Shown in pieces: positions 1 to 8,480 of a stretch of 64,000 bases of DNA (position 1 is its first letter; each line of letters starts with the position of its first letter). Position numbers and translations under genes: made by a program. The notes beneath the pieces are model-generated. The model did no database searches. It was given only the letters and a program-made list of their open reading frames with translations, and was not told the DNA's origin. The DNA comes from Candidatus Melainabacteria bacterium (GTDB lineage: Bacteria; Cyanobacteriota; Vampirovibrionia; Obscuribacterales; Obscuribacteraceae): positions 54,760-118,759 of the forward strand of contig PLXC01000159.1 of NCBI GenBank assembly GCA_003151275.1. The letters run 5' to 3'.

Positions 1-60
1 GCCCGACTCCGCAAGCTGCCCGGCTGCTGCAGCAAGCTACCCGTCTCCGCAAGCTTCTCG
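1..60. repeat. Degenerate short repeats upstream of hemA
   Basis: The heptamer GCAAGCT occurs at 11-17, 32-38 and 49-55, mostly followed by CCCG or TCTCG, giving an imperfect repeat with spacings of 21 and 17 bases. It starts at the window edge, so the array may extend further upstream. It lies in the 5' leader of hemA. No function can be assigned from the sequence alone. Confidence 0.5.
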
Positions 61-93
61 ACTAATAATTATCACTTTGGAAACCCTGGTAAC

Positions 94-1452
94 ATGACTC
101 ATCTCGTCGTCTGCGGTCTAAATTATCACTCCACTCCGATTGCCATTCGTGAACGATTCACGATTCCGAAATCCTGCGTGAGCCATGCCCTCCTAGCTCT
201 TTCGCATTTACCACATGTGAAGGAAGCGGCAATATTGTCAACATGCAACCGCACCGAGATATACGCGGTCGTGTCCAACGTCCAAGCAGGTTGGCAAGAA
301 ATCGATGCTTTCTTCGCTTCTGCTCAAGCAATTAGCGACCATGGCGCCCTTAAGCCTAACTTCCGACTGCTTCGCGAAGATGTGGCATTGCACCTTTTTC
401 GGGTGGCCTCAGGGCTCGACAGTATGATCCTGGGCGAAGGCCAAATCATGTCGCAGGTTAAAGCAGCTCATCAAGCGGCACTGGAAGCCAAAACTGCCGG
501 ACCAGTGCTGGATTATCTGTTCAAAGTCGCCCTTCAATGCGGCAAGCGGGTGCGTTCCGAAACAACCATGGGTCGTCGCGCAGTTTCGATTAGCTCAGCA
601 GCGCTCGAATTGGCGCGTGACACCATGGGCGATCTCAAAGAGAAAAGAATTGCTGTTATAGGCTCCGGCAAGATGGCGCAAATCTGCGTCAAGCTTTTGC
701 TGTCAGATTCAGGGAAAGGAACAGTTTTTCTGCTCAACCGCAGCAAAGAACGCGTCAATCAATTTCTCAAAAACAATTTGCCAAACGTCCATCGTTTGGA
801 TACTGATTTTGAATTTGAAGATCGACACAAATTGGCTGCGGACGCTGATTTGGTTGTAGTCTCGACGAGCGCACAATCCTTTCTCCTGGAAAGAGAAGTG
901 CTGGCCTCAAACCGATCCAAAGAGCAAAAACCACTGTGCATAATTGACATATCGGTGCCAAGAAACGTGGAACCGACAATAGGCACGTTACCGGGCGTCA
1001 AACTTTTCCACGCAGATGATCTGGCAGATGTGGTGACTAAAAATTTGGCGGAACGCGAAGCGCTAGTCGCCGAAGCTGAAGACATTGTATTTGAGACACT
1101 GGATGAGTTTCATGGTTGGCAAAGATCACTTCTAGTAGTACCGACTATTGCCGGGCTGCGCGAGAAAATCGAAGCCATCCGCCAGGAGCAGATGGCCAAA
1201 ACACGCGGTACAAATCTCGCTGATATGACAGACCCGATGCAGATTGAAGAAATCAGCCGGGCCATCGTCAATCAAATTTTGCATTGTCCCACCGTGCAGC
1301 TCAAAGCAACGAGGGACTATGAAATTCTGCGGCAACAAGCCGAAGCACTGCGAACGTTGTTCAATTTGGATCCCTTAGGCGCCCTCAGTAAGCCCGGCAA
1401 AACCCGCAGAGCCACTGTCGCCGGCCCGGATGCAGTCTGTACAGAAAAGTGA
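94..1452 (+). CDS. hemA: Glutamyl-tRNA reductase
   Basis: Reduces glutamyl-tRNA(Glu) to glutamate-1-semialdehyde with NADPH, the first committed step of C5-pathway tetrapyrrole synthesis in the cytoplasm. The 452 aa match the family length. Visible are the N-terminal catalytic region with LSTCNRTEIY (nucleophile Cys51), the substrate-site stretch GLDSMILGEGQI, a Rossmann NADPH domain starting VIGSGKMAQ near residue 188, and the C-terminal helical dimerisation domain. The start is the ATG at 94, since the family begins with a residue pattern like MTHLVVCGLNYHS. The stop overlaps the hemC start by 4 bp, so hemA-hemC are translationally coupled. Presence of hemA indicates the C5 rather than the ALA-synthase (Shemin) route. 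Confidence 0.97.
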   Translation: MTHLVVCGLNYHSTPIAIRERFTIPKSCVSHALLALSHLPHVKEAAILSTCNRTEIYAVVSNVQAGWQEIDAFFASAQAISDHGALKPNFRLLREDVALHLFRVASGLDSMILGEGQIMSQVKAAHQAALEAKTAGPVLDYLFKVALQCGKRVRSETTMGRRAVSISSAALELARDTMGDLKEKRIAVIGSGKMAQICVKLLLSDSGKGTVFLLNRSKERVNQFLKNNLPNVHRLDTDFEFEDRHKLAADADLVVVSTSAQSFLLEREVLASNRSKEQKPLCIIDISVPRNVEPTIGTLPGVKLFHADDLADVVTKNLAEREALVAEAEDIVFETLDEFHGWQRSLLVVPTIAGLREKIEAIRQEQMAKTRGTNLADMTDPMQIEEISRAIVNQILHCPTVQLKATRDYEILRQQAEALRTLFNLDPLGALSKPGKTRRATVAGPDAVCTEK

Positions 1453-2429
1453 CAAAAATTGTTTCGAGTTCAAGCAAGCAAAAGTGCGTGCGAGTCGGAA
1501 CGCGAGAGAGTCAACTAGCCAGACTCCAAACCGACATCGTCATTGCGGCGCTATCTGGTAAGTTTCCTGAGCTGAAATTCGAAGTCGTGCCGATCACCAC
1601 GGGTGGTGACAAAGTCTTAGACAGACCTATTGCAGAACTAGGTGGTCGTGGAGTGTTCGTCAAGGAATTGGAAGACGCTCTTTACGCAGATCGTGTTGAT
1701 TTTGTAGTTCATAGCCTCAAGGATTTGCCAACAGAACTACCAAAGGATCTCATCCTGGCTTGCGTTCTCGACCGAGAAGATCCACGAGATGTCCTGGTCA
1801 GCAATAACGACACTTTGCTGAAAAAACTTCCAGAAGGTACGCGAGTTGCCACCTCGAGCCGCAGACGAACAGCTCAGATCAAAGCGCTGCGAACAGACCT
1901 TGAATTTTGCGACATTCGCGGCAACATCCCGACCAGGCTGCGCAAACAAGAAGAAGGTCAATGCGACGCCATGATTCTGGCAGCGGCAGGATTGCTTCGC
2001 TTGGGCTTAGCCAGTCGAATCACTGAATATTTGGATATGGCGATTTCAACGCCGGCGGTCGGACAAGGCGCGTTGGCTGTGGAATGCCGAGAAGGTGATA
2101 CTGCGGTCTTGGATTTTTTACGAATTATAGAAGACAAGCAAGTGCGCGCCGAAATTACAGCAGAGCGAGCTTTCTTGGACAAATTAGGGGGCGGATGCTC
2201 AGTGCCTGTCGGCGCTCTCGGTCAAACGCTACGTGACGGTCGACTGCGGCTGACCGGCTGCGTTGCCGCTTTGGATGGATCAGAGGTAATTAGAGTTTCG
2301 CTCGAATCAACGCACGAATTGGCGGCAGAACTTGGAAACACTCTAGCTGAGCGCGTGGAGGAATTGGGAGCAGACAGAATTCTTCGCGAGCTTAAGCTAT
2401 CGGCACCACCAGCGATATCACCTCCATAG
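1449..2429 (+). CDS. hemC: Porphobilinogen deaminase (hydroxymethylbilane synthase)
   Basis: Polymerises four porphobilinogens to hydroxymethylbilane. The protein is 326 aa, with VGTRESQLARLQ at the N-terminus, the catalytic Asp in HSLKDLP (about residue 92), the SSRRRTAQ phosphate/pyrrole-binding stretch and the dipyrromethane-cofactor cysteine in LGGGCSVP (Cys250). It starts with GTG at 1449, which overlaps the hemA stop as GTGA. The C-terminal domain is complete. Second gene of the hemA-hemC-hemD unit. Confidence 0.97.
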   Translation: MTKIVSSSSKQKCVRVGTRESQLARLQTDIVIAALSGKFPELKFEVVPITTGGDKVLDRPIAELGGRGVFVKELEDALYADRVDFVVHSLKDLPTELPKDLILACVLDREDPRDVLVSNNDTLLKKLPEGTRVATSSRRRTAQIKALRTDLEFCDIRGNIPTRLRKQEEGQCDAMILAAAGLLRLGLASRITEYLDMAISTPAVGQGALAVECREGDTAVLDFLRIIEDKQVRAEITAERAFLDKLGGGCSVPVGALGQTLRDGRLRLTGCVAALDGSEVIRVSLESTHELAAELGNTLAERVEELGADRILRELKLSAPPAISPP

Positions 2430-2447
2430 AGAAAACGAGTAGACTCG

Positions 2448-3287
2448 GTGATGGATAAAACACATCCACTGACCGGAATCAGTATTGTCGTAACGCGTGC
2501 TGGCCATCAGGCAAGCGGCCTGACCACAAGACTTGTCGCTCTGGGCGCCGAGGTGGTTGAATTACCGACGATTGAAATAATCCCACCTTCCAACTGGGAG
2601 AGTGTAGATCAAGCGATCGCCAAAATCGATGAATACGATTGGATGCTGTTTGCTTCGATAAACGCTGTTCAGTACTTCGTTTCACGATGGGCAGAAAAAG
2701 GTCGGGGGAAAATGTTCACTGGAAAATACGCCGCAATTGGTCCTGCCACCGCAGAAGCACTGAGGCAGAACAAAATGCAACCCTCGTTTCAACCAACCGC
2801 AGCCTGGATCAGTGAAGCTTTCGTAGATGAATTCCCAGGCTATCCGAACCTGCTTGGGCAAAGGATCCTCTGGCCCAGAACATCCATTGGTCGTGATCTA
2901 ATTGTCGAGAAATTTCAGGCGGCGGGTGCGGAAGTTGACGTCGTACAGGCGTATCAAACCGTGCCGCCGAGCAGCATGGACAAAACAGTGGGTAAGCTTA
3001 CGGATCTGCTGACCAAGGGATCGGTCGATATCATTACTGTGGCGAGTTCTCAGTCTGTTCGCAACTTGGCGAAGATATTACGAAACACCTTTACTATCCC
3101 TGAACACGATGACACATCAAGTGTTCGTCTGATTCTGCGCCAAACAGCAATCATCTCGATTGGTCCACAAACGACAGCGACTGCAGTTGAGTTTCTTGGT
3201 AAATGCGAGGGACAAGCTGAAGAATTCAACATCGACGGTCTCGTAGAAGCCATCCTGAATTACGTACAAACCAATGCCAGCAGTTAA
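2448..3287 (+). CDS. hemD: Uroporphyrinogen-III synthase
   Basis: Cyclises hydroxymethylbilane with inversion of ring D to give uroporphyrinogen III. The family is poorly conserved. The call rests on the N-terminal pattern GISIVVTRAGHQASGL, the E-LPTIEI-PP motif, the ITVASSQSVRNL segment in the second lobe, and position right after hemC with an 18-bp gap. Length is 279 aa. Two starts are possible: GTG 2448 or the adjacent ATG 2451, which would remove one residue; the ATG is slightly preferable. It is likely cotranscribed with hemA and hemC. Confidence 0.92.
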   Translation: MMDKTHPLTGISIVVTRAGHQASGLTTRLVALGAEVVELPTIEIIPPSNWESVDQAIAKIDEYDWMLFASINAVQYFVSRWAEKGRGKMFTGKYAAIGPATAEALRQNKMQPSFQPTAAWISEAFVDEFPGYPNLLGQRILWPRTSIGRDLIVEKFQAAGAEVDVVQAYQTVPPSSMDKTVGKLTDLLTKGSVDIITVASSQSVRNLAKILRNTFTIPEHDDTSSVRLILRQTAIISIGPQTTATAVEFLGKCEGQAEEFNIDGLVEAILNYVQTNASS

Positions 3288-3409
3288 AACAGTTCTTGGC
3301 AGCATTAAATCTCTGCCACACAACACCCTTAGCCGCTCGGTATACGCCATTAAAACGATATATTTAAGAGCTATGTGCTGGCCAAAAACACCACCAGCTT
3401 GAGATCGCC

Positions 3410-3462
3410 CGAATCTGCACTGTTAGAGCGAAGCTCTCGAAAGTGCGGATCGATTCCTTTTT
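3410..3462 (+). terminator. Hairpin with T-run between hemD and hemB
   Basis: Outer arms ATCTGCACT (about 3413-3421) and AGTGCGGAT (3442-3450) enclose an inner AGAGC/GCTCT hairpin (3425-3437). A T5 run follows at 3458-3462, only 18 bases before the hemB ATG. The outer stem tolerates one mismatch. It has the shape of an intrinsic terminator, but its position just ahead of hemB would also suit an attenuator. Confidence 0.6.
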
Positions 3463-3480
3463 ACTGTCAGGATTCCAACT

Positions 3481-4503
3481 ATGAATGATATGAAAACGCT
3501 CACCAAAGATCGCACTGCCCAAAGCTCGCCAAGTTATCCGAACATGAGAATGCGAAGATTGCGTGCCACTCCTGCAACTCGCAGCATGGTGAGAGAAACG
3601 CATCTTCATCTTGAAAAATTGATCTATCCGTTTTTCATTGTTGAAGGCACAAACAAAAAGATGCCAATTAGCTCCATGCCAGGTATCTTTCAACAAAGCA
3701 TCGATTCGACGTTGCAAGAGGTTGATCAGGCCGCCAACGCAGGAATTACTTCTATTCTGCTGTTTGGAATTCCTGATAAAAAAGACAGCGAGGCGTCAGG
3801 CGCATGGAAAAGCGATGGCATAGTCAACAAGGCAATTCGCGAGATCAAACAACGCTTTCCTGAGATGGTTGTGATTGCAGACACCTGTTTATGCGAGTAC
3901 ATGGATCATGGGCATTGCGGCATCGTCGCCGATGGACGCGTCTTAAACGACCCTTCTTTGCAAACACTAGCTCGCTCCGCAGTAGCCCAAGCCGAAGCGG
4001 GCGCCGACGTCATCGCTCCTTCGGACATGATGGATGGACGCATCGCAGCCATTCGCAATGCGCTGGACGAAGCTGGATTTGAACACACACCGATAATGGC
4101 GTACAGCGCCAAGTTCGCCTCTGCACTTTACAGTCCATTCCGCGAAGCAGCCGAATCAGCGCCGCAATTTGGCGACCGCATGTCATACCAAATGGACCCT
4201 GCCAACGGCCGCGAAGCGCTCAGAGAGATTGAACTGGACATTCAAGAAGGCGCCGATATAGTGATGATCAAGCCCGCTCTTCCTTACCTCGACATCATCT
4301 CCAAAGCGAGAGATATGACCAAACTGCCAATCGCGGCATATAATGTGTCAGGTGAGTACTCGATGGTCAAAGCGGCCGCAGCGAATGGCTGGATCGATGA
4401 ACGAAAAGTAGTACTCGAATCCTTAACTGGCATTGTGCGCGCAGGTGCTGATTTGATCATCACTTATCATGCGCGAGATGTAGCCCGATGGCTCAAAGGG
4501 TGA
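3481..4503 (+). CDS. hemB: Delta-aminolevulinic acid dehydratase (porphobilinogen synthase)
   Basis: Condenses two 5-aminolevulinates into porphobilinogen, so it acts upstream of hemC although it lies after hemD. The protein has 340 aa. Two Schiff-base lysines are visible, in [15 protein letters not shown] (Lys211) and [11 protein letters not shown] (Lys264). The metal site is [14 protein letters not shown] with Cys136, Cys138 and Cys146, which is the zinc-dependent type. The start is ATG 3481 with an AGGA about 8 bases upstream; a second in-frame ATG lies three codons on. It is separated from hemD by a terminator-like hairpin, so its expression may be set apart from hemACD. Confidence 0.97.
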   Translation: MNDMKTLTKDRTAQSSPSYPNMRMRRLRATPATRSMVRETHLHLEKLIYPFFIVEGTNKKMPISSMPGIFQQSIDSTLQEVDQAANAGITSILLFGIPDKKDSEASGAWKSDGIVNKAIREIKQRFPEMVVIADTCLCEYMDHGHCGIVADGRVLNDPSLQTLARSAVAQAEAGADVIAPSDMMDGRIAAIRNALDEAGFEHTPIMAYSAKFASALYSPFREAAESAPQFGDRMSYQMDPANGREALREIELDIQEGADIVMIKPALPYLDIISKARDMTKLPIAAYNVSGEYSMVKAAAANGWIDERKVVLESLTGIVRAGADLIITYHARDVARWLKG

Positions 4504-4542
4504 CACTGTCTAGAGCACGGAGGACCTGAGGGACACTGGTAA

Positions 4543-5010
4543 ATGAAAACAAGTACCGCATACCAGATAAGCTTTGCTAATGCTTTCGCAGATTTATATC
4601 TCGATAAAGAAAATGGCGAGTTTGCACTAGACTTCCGCAGGCAAGAAGTAACTATTTACTTGAACAACACGCAGTATCAGGCGCTGGTATTGCTCATTCA
4701 GCAAAGCTTGGAAGACGATCAGTTTTTAGATTATTTGAATTGGCAAAAAGATCCGCTGCAGTGTGATGAGAATCAACTGTTTGAGGTTTGCGGACCGGAA
4801 CACATTGTTTGCATGGCATGCACGCCGAACTGCGAGCGCGTCAAGCTGACGTTTGATCTCGGCATGGCGATTGATTTATCATTCGCTGATTTTCAGGGAC
4901 TGGCCGGTTTGATCAAAGAAGCACAAGCAGATTTGGAATGGCGCAGAGAGCTATTGCGCTGGAACATGTCCGACAACGGCCCCGACTTCGCGAGCGGCGC
5001 ACAGGATTAG
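4543..5010 (+). CDS. Conserved-looking hypothetical protein
   Basis: A 155 aa acidic soluble protein that I do not recognise. It shows mixed alpha/beta composition, no signal peptide or membrane segment, and a cysteine cluster CMACTPNC near residues 91-98 that could bind a metal or form disulfides. It starts 39 bp after hemB in the same direction, so it may be the last gene of the heme transcript. Codon use and composition match its neighbours, which supports real coding. Confidence 0.65.
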   Translation: MKTSTAYQISFANAFADLYLDKENGEFALDFRRQEVTIYLNNTQYQALVLLIQQSLEDDQFLDYLNWQKDPLQCDENQLFEVCGPEHIVCMACTPNCERVKLTFDLGMAIDLSFADFQGLAGLIKEAQADLEWRRELLRWNMSDNGPDFASGAQD

Positions 5011-5014
5011 AGCA

Positions 5015-5030
5015 GGGCTATCACTAGCCC
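5015..5030. repeat. Perfect hairpin after the heme cluster
   Basis: GGGCTA and TAGCCC form a 6-bp stem around TCAC, beginning 5 bases after the preceding stop codon. The T-run that follows is weak, so this is only a possible terminator. Confidence 0.4.
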
Positions 5031-5097
5031 GAGTTTCTCGCGCACAAGACGAGCTAGCGGGACGTATTTCTTAGCGCGGGCATAATCATGTAGTCAA

Positions 5098-5115
5098 CTG
5101 ACTGTTTTAAGTCAG
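5098..5115. repeat. Short inverted repeat upstream of the M50 remnant
   Basis: CTGACT and AGTCAG form a 6-bp stem with a GTTTTA loop, 27 bases before the ATG at 5142. It could be an operator or a 5' UTR hairpin of the now truncated gene. Confidence 0.3.
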
Positions 5116-5141
5116 CGCAGACGAAACAGAGTGGAGCGCTC

Positions 5142-5366
5142 ATGATTGACTGGAACAGCAGTTTCAAAATTGCCAGACTTGCAAACATCGATATAAGACT
5201 TCATTGGGCAATGGTGCCTTATGCTGCGTTCGCGCTGGCGCCGATCATCGCAAGAGACACGATATACGCGCAGCTACTCTTCGTATCAACCCTTTGTATT
5301 CTGCTGCATGAATTGGGACACTGCTTCATGGCCAAGCAGCGAGGTTTGCTCGCCAAAAAAGTTGCT
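5142..5366 (+). pseudogene. Truncated M50 (site-2 protease) family metalloprotease, N-terminal remnant
   Basis: The first ~74 residues match the start of an M50 membrane metalloprotease: the RLHWA opening, a hydrophobic helix, then the zinc motif LLHELGHCFMAKQRG (HEXXH). Homology ends abruptly near LLAKK. From about 5366 the frame runs antisense through the 3' end of the methyltransferase gene on the other strand and yields unrelated residues to 5555. The second half of the protease, including the other zinc ligand and the remaining membrane segments, is missing. The best reading is a gene whose 3' part was lost when the methyltransferase segment became joined here. Confidence 0.75.
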
Positions 5367-6380
5367 TCACTTCGTTCCGATCAACACCGGTTGGTCCGCA
5401 ATGTTGGCCGAGTAATCGACGTGCGTGAATCCAGCTTCGTGCAACATGTCTTTCAATTCGTCAACTGCAAACACGCAACCTTCTGTTGTGTGCAAAAACA
5501 TATTCAATTCAAAAATCAAAGCGGCTGTAGGACCACTTCTTTTCTCGTTGCATAAGAACTCTGCGACCACAACCACGCCATCCGGTTGAAGTGACTTAGC
5601 GCACTGCTTGAGCAGCTTTTTGCTTTCTTCTTTGCCTTCAGAGTGGAGAATATGACCAAGCACAATAATGTTGTACTCGCTTGGTTTCCATTTTATGTTG
5701 CGCCAATCTCCAGCTAAAAAATTGTATCTATCGGCTAAGCCACGCTTGGCTGTAATCTTCTTGGTCACTTCCAAGACAGCAGGAAAATCTAACGCGTCTA
5801 CAGTTGCAGATTTGTTAGCCTCTGCAAAAGGAATGCTCCACACACCGCTACCAGCAGCCACATCGAGGATCCTAGCCTTTCCATGATTAACATCGCTGAG
5901 ATCGCGTGCCACCATCTGCGCTATCGCATAACTCATCGGAAAGATTCCTTCAGCTAAAGCTGGAAAAAATTCTTCGGCCGTTTTTTGAGTATTTACTTCT
6001 TTGATCGGCTTGCCGCTGCGAACTGCATCGCCTAATTGCGACCATCCTTTATCTAATTGCTCGGCATGCTTTAAATACAATCCCATGTACAAATCACTGC
6101 TTTGCAAAAGATAAGTGCGAGAAACTTCGATGAGTTCAAACATCTTGTCTTTGTGAGCGATGAAGTTCAGCCCTACGAGCGCATTCAACAGACACTCGGT
6201 ACCGCGCTTATCCAACTTAAGATCTTTAGCAATTGAATCTGCTGATTTTGGAGCTTTCTCCATCGTCTCGAAGACACCCAACTCCATGGCCGCTTTGAGA
6301 ATTTGATAGGCTCGTGGTGCGCTTTGCACTAACATGATTTGATCGGGAGGTGCAGGTGCTTTGTGCTCGAGAACTGTCAT
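5367..6380 (-). CDS. SAM-dependent O-methyltransferase (Methyltransf_2 type)
   Basis: A 337 aa protein with the two-domain layout of small-molecule O-methyltransferases. The N-terminal winged-helix dimerisation domain (about residues 15-100, with ILKAAMELGVFETM) is followed by a Rossmann SAM domain with motif I LDVAAGSGVWSIPFAE, an acidic loop VDALDFP, and GDWRNIKW. The substrate is unknown; relatives methylate hydroxyls of aromatic or polyketide-like compounds. I chose the ATG at 6380 because GGGAGGA sits 7 bases upstream, whereas the longer TTG frame would bury that site. The 3' end abuts the truncated M50 gene, so this gene may have arrived with a rearrangement. Confidence 0.85.
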   Translation of the reverse strand: MTVLEHKAPAPPDQIMLVQSAPRAYQILKAAMELGVFETMEKAPKSADSIAKDLKLDKRGTECLLNALVGLNFIAHKDKMFELIEVSRTYLLQSSDLYMGLYLKHAEQLDKGWSQLGDAVRSGKPIKEVNTQKTAEEFFPALAEGIFPMSYAIAQMVARDLSDVNHGKARILDVAAGSGVWSIPFAEANKSATVDALDFPAVLEVTKKITAKRGLADRYNFLAGDWRNIKWKPSEYNIIVLGHILHSEGKEESKKLLKQCAKSLQPDGVVVVAEFLCNEKRSGPTAALIFELNMFLHTTEGCVFAVDELKDMLHEAGFTHVDYSANIADQPVLIGTK

Positions 6381-6552
6381 GAACATTCCTCCCAACAGTG
6401 ATTGATACTATATGCGGTGCGACAAGGCAGCCTCAGCAGCGAGGCAACCCGATACACTTCTTATATTCCTGGCCAACCCGTCCTTAAATCATAAAATTTG
6501 GAAGTTATCAAGTTTCCACTTACTACTGAGACCATGCAGACTTACAATGGTC

Positions 6553-6558
6553 TATAAT
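6553..6558 (+). promoter_or_regulatory. Consensus -10 box of the SRP RNA promoter
   Basis: An exact TATAAT lies 8 bases ahead of the proposed RNA 5' end. No convincing -35 hexamer is present at 16-18 bases upstream. Confidence 0.6.
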
Positions 6559-6565
6559 TGCAAAC

Positions 6566-6665
6566 TAGATCGTTGGGTACGGCGGAGACCAACGAACCTG
6601 GTCAGGGGGGAAACCCAGCAGCCATAAGTTGTAAGCTTCGGGTGTGCCCAGCGGTCTACCCTTTT
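6566..6665 (+). ncRNA. ffs: Signal recognition particle RNA, small bacterial (4.5S-like) type
   Basis: The conserved domain-IV hairpin is present. GGTCAGG (6600-6606) and AGCAGCC (6617-6623) flank a GGGGGAAACC loop region, which is the Ffh-binding symmetric/asymmetric internal loop with a GGAA-type tetraloop. The ends can pair (GGGTA 6575-6579 with TACCC 6657-6661) and are followed directly by T5, so the RNA carries its own terminator. Length is about 100 nt with no Alu domain. The RNA pairs with Ffh to target nascent membrane and secreted proteins. The exact 5' end is inferred from the -10 box. Confidence 0.92.
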
Positions 6666-6717
6666 TATAGGTCAAAATTTCCGTTAGACCTCAAGCGTAG
6701 AAATAGGACGCCAGCAA

Positions 6718-6990
6718 ATGAAGACACGGTCATCAAAGTCACCAAAAGAGCCCAAACAAGAACAGAATAAGACTCTGTTGGGGCAAATTTTAGTTGAGTT
6801 GGGCTACATCACGATTTACCAGCTCGACGAAGCTCTGCACATTCAGAAGGGCGACTCCGACGCTGGCAAAGAGCAGAAGCCGTTGGGTCAAATTCTCCTT
6901 GAACTCGGATATTGCGGACCAAATCAACTTATTAGAGCCATCCAGGTTCAAGTAGATTACAGAAGAGCTCAAGAGTCCAAGCAGGACTAA
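6718..6990 (+). CDS. Stand-alone MshEN-like (GspE/PilB N-terminal type) small protein
   Basis: The 90 aa consist of a basic N-terminus and two copies of a ~24-residue motif: LLGQILVELGYITIYQLDEA (about 20-43) and PLGQILLELGYCGPNQLIRA (about 55-78). This LGxxLxxxG...LxxAxxxQ pattern is that of the MshEN domain, usually found at the N-terminus of type II secretion or type IV pilus ATPases, where it can bind cyclic di-GMP. No ATPase follows. The canonical Arg before LG is replaced by Leu or Pro, so ligand binding is uncertain. It begins about 50 bases downstream of the SRP RNA. Confidence 0.75.
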   Translation: MKTRSSKSPKEPKQEQNKTLLGQILVELGYITIYQLDEALHIQKGDSDAGKEQKPLGQILLELGYCGPNQLIRAIQVQVDYRRAQESKQD

Positions 6991-7077
6991 ACTGTTTTCA
7001 ACCTACTTGGTAAGAGCGGACTAGGCTCTCCAGAAATGTTTGGTGAAATGAGCCTGTATGGCGCTACCAGTTTGGAA

Positions 7078-7107
7078 TTGTTGGAAAAAAACGCGTTTTT
7101 CTAACAA
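7078..7107. terminator. Bidirectional hairpin between convergent genes
   Basis: TTGTTGGAAAAA (7078-7089) pairs with TTTTTCTAACAA (7096-7107) with one G-U pair around the loop AACGCG. Runs of A and T within the stem let it serve transcripts from either strand, ending the MshEN-like gene and the usp gene. Confidence 0.65.
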
Positions 7108-7150
7108 CTTATTGGTCCGACTGAGTTTGCATCTCTATACTGCGCCAAAC

Positions 7151-8086
7151 CTACTTCTGCTTAACCAATTCCACAGAACACGGTGAGTTCAGAACAACCG
7201 CTGAGGCAGTGCTACCGAGCAAGCGCTCCAAGAGACTTTTGTCTTTGGAGTGCGTTCCCATCAGGAGGAGATCCGCGCCCCAGTCCTGAGCGACTTGAAG
7301 TATTAAACTCCTTGGGCTGCCCTGAAGAACGTGATTGGTAATGTTCTTAAGGCCAAACTTTTCTTCCAACTTCTTAGAAGCAGCGGCAACCAATTCTTCG
7401 GCCTGGACCTTAGCCGCGGCTTCCACTTTCTCAGAAACATCTTGCCAATCTTTGGTCTTGCCGAACCGATCGTTATTGTGAAATGGCGGTACGACGCTCA
7501 GAATCTGAACCCGACTCTGTTCTGGCCAAGGGCGGTTCAGGGCTGTTGCCGTAATCAACTCACTATCGTCAGCAGTGGAAATCGCTAGCAATATCCGAGT
7601 TTCATCCGGGTTTTCATGCTTCTCTTCCTTCTTCATGGATCCCGAAATGTCGGGGTGAACGATCTGAACGGAGCAGGGCGCATGAATAGTAACGCCTCTA
7701 GCGACGCTTCCGTACCAACCTTCTTCGGCGTTGAAATGACCACCCATAACAATCAAATCTGCGACCCAAGTTTTCGCTGCTTGGATTATTTGCTCGCTGG
7801 GATCCCCTTCCAAATATTCGGTCGTCACTGCATCTTGACCAAACTTTGCCGCTAGCTTGGCTTTTGCTTCCTCAATCACATTCTTGATGTCTGCAACGAA
7901 CGCCGTTTGAGCTTTGCGAGACATGTCTCCTAGCCCGCCGATGAACAATGCATCGAGCTTAGTATGCAAAGGCTCAACGACACTAATTACGCGAAACAAT
8001 GCATCTGAGGGCCACGGCTTGCTGATAATTACATCCAAGGCAGAGTCTGAGCTAGCTGAACCGTCCGTCGCAACGAGTACTTTCAT
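7151..8086 (-). CDS. Tandem universal stress protein (two UspA domains)
   Basis: The 311 aa contain two UspA folds. Domain 1 (about 1-145) starts MKVLVATDGSASSDSAL and includes DLIVMGGHF followed by a GS pair; domain 2 (about 160-311) starts RILLAISTADDSE and ends with LLLMGTHSKD, GSTAS and the hydrophobic end CSVELVK. UspA proteins bind nucleotides and support stress survival. Domain 1 keeps a recognisable GG...GS nucleotide loop while domain 2 is less canonical. I start at the ATG at 8086, which has GGAGGAGC just upstream, rather than eight codons earlier. Confidence 0.93.
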   Translation of the reverse strand: MKVLVATDGSASSDSALDVIISKPWPSDALFRVISVVEPLHTKLDALFIGGLGDMSRKAQTAFVADIKNVIEEAKAKLAAKFGQDAVTTEYLEGDPSEQIIQAAKTWVADLIVMGGHFNAEEGWYGSVARGVTIHAPCSVQIVHPDISGSMKKEEKHENPDETRILLAISTADDSELITATALNRPWPEQSRVQILSVVPPFHNNDRFGKTKDWQDVSEKVEAAAKVQAEELVAAASKKLEEKFGLKNITNHVLQGSPRSLILQVAQDWGADLLLMGTHSKDKSLLERLLGSTASAVVLNSPCSVELVKQK

Positions 8087-8480
8087 TTTGCTCCTCCGAG
8101 CTGTGCCCAACCAAACACCAAAGCGTGGGGCCCGCTTGCCCTTGACGTCTCGTCAAACTTTGCTAGAACAGTTTATCAACGTTTCCCAGTCGTAGAGTGT
8201 CTCTTGAAAATTGAAAACGATACTAAATGTGTCAGTATCTCCTCTCTATTCGTTCGACCAGCCCCTGGTGAGTGGACACTATCGGTGGTGCCAGATTGAA
8301 GCCTGTGATGATCGATCGCCGTTCCCAAGCATCAAAATCGCGACTAAAAACTTTCCTTTTTTCGAAGAGAGTCCCTTGTAAACCCTATAGGAGTCCGAGC
8401 CACATCCGTTTAACATCTTGGTGAATCCAAAGGGTACGTTAAACTTCTAGTGGACACCTTCAGCTCAAACGAAAAGAAAA
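8087..8480. other. Intergenic region with nested hairpin before the receptor gene
   Basis: No coding signal is visible in these 394 bases between divergent genes. Near the 3' end GTTTAAC (8408-8414) and GTTAAAC (8438-8444) form an inverted repeat enclosing a smaller CTTGG/CCAAA stem. This lies about 37 bases ahead of the TTG start of the next gene and may be an operator or leader hairpin. Confidence 0.45.

Noticed and set aside
6412..6770. Two overlapping plus-strand open frames
   Set aside because: They run across the SRP RNA promoter and gene. The residues resemble no protein and the RNA explains the sequence.
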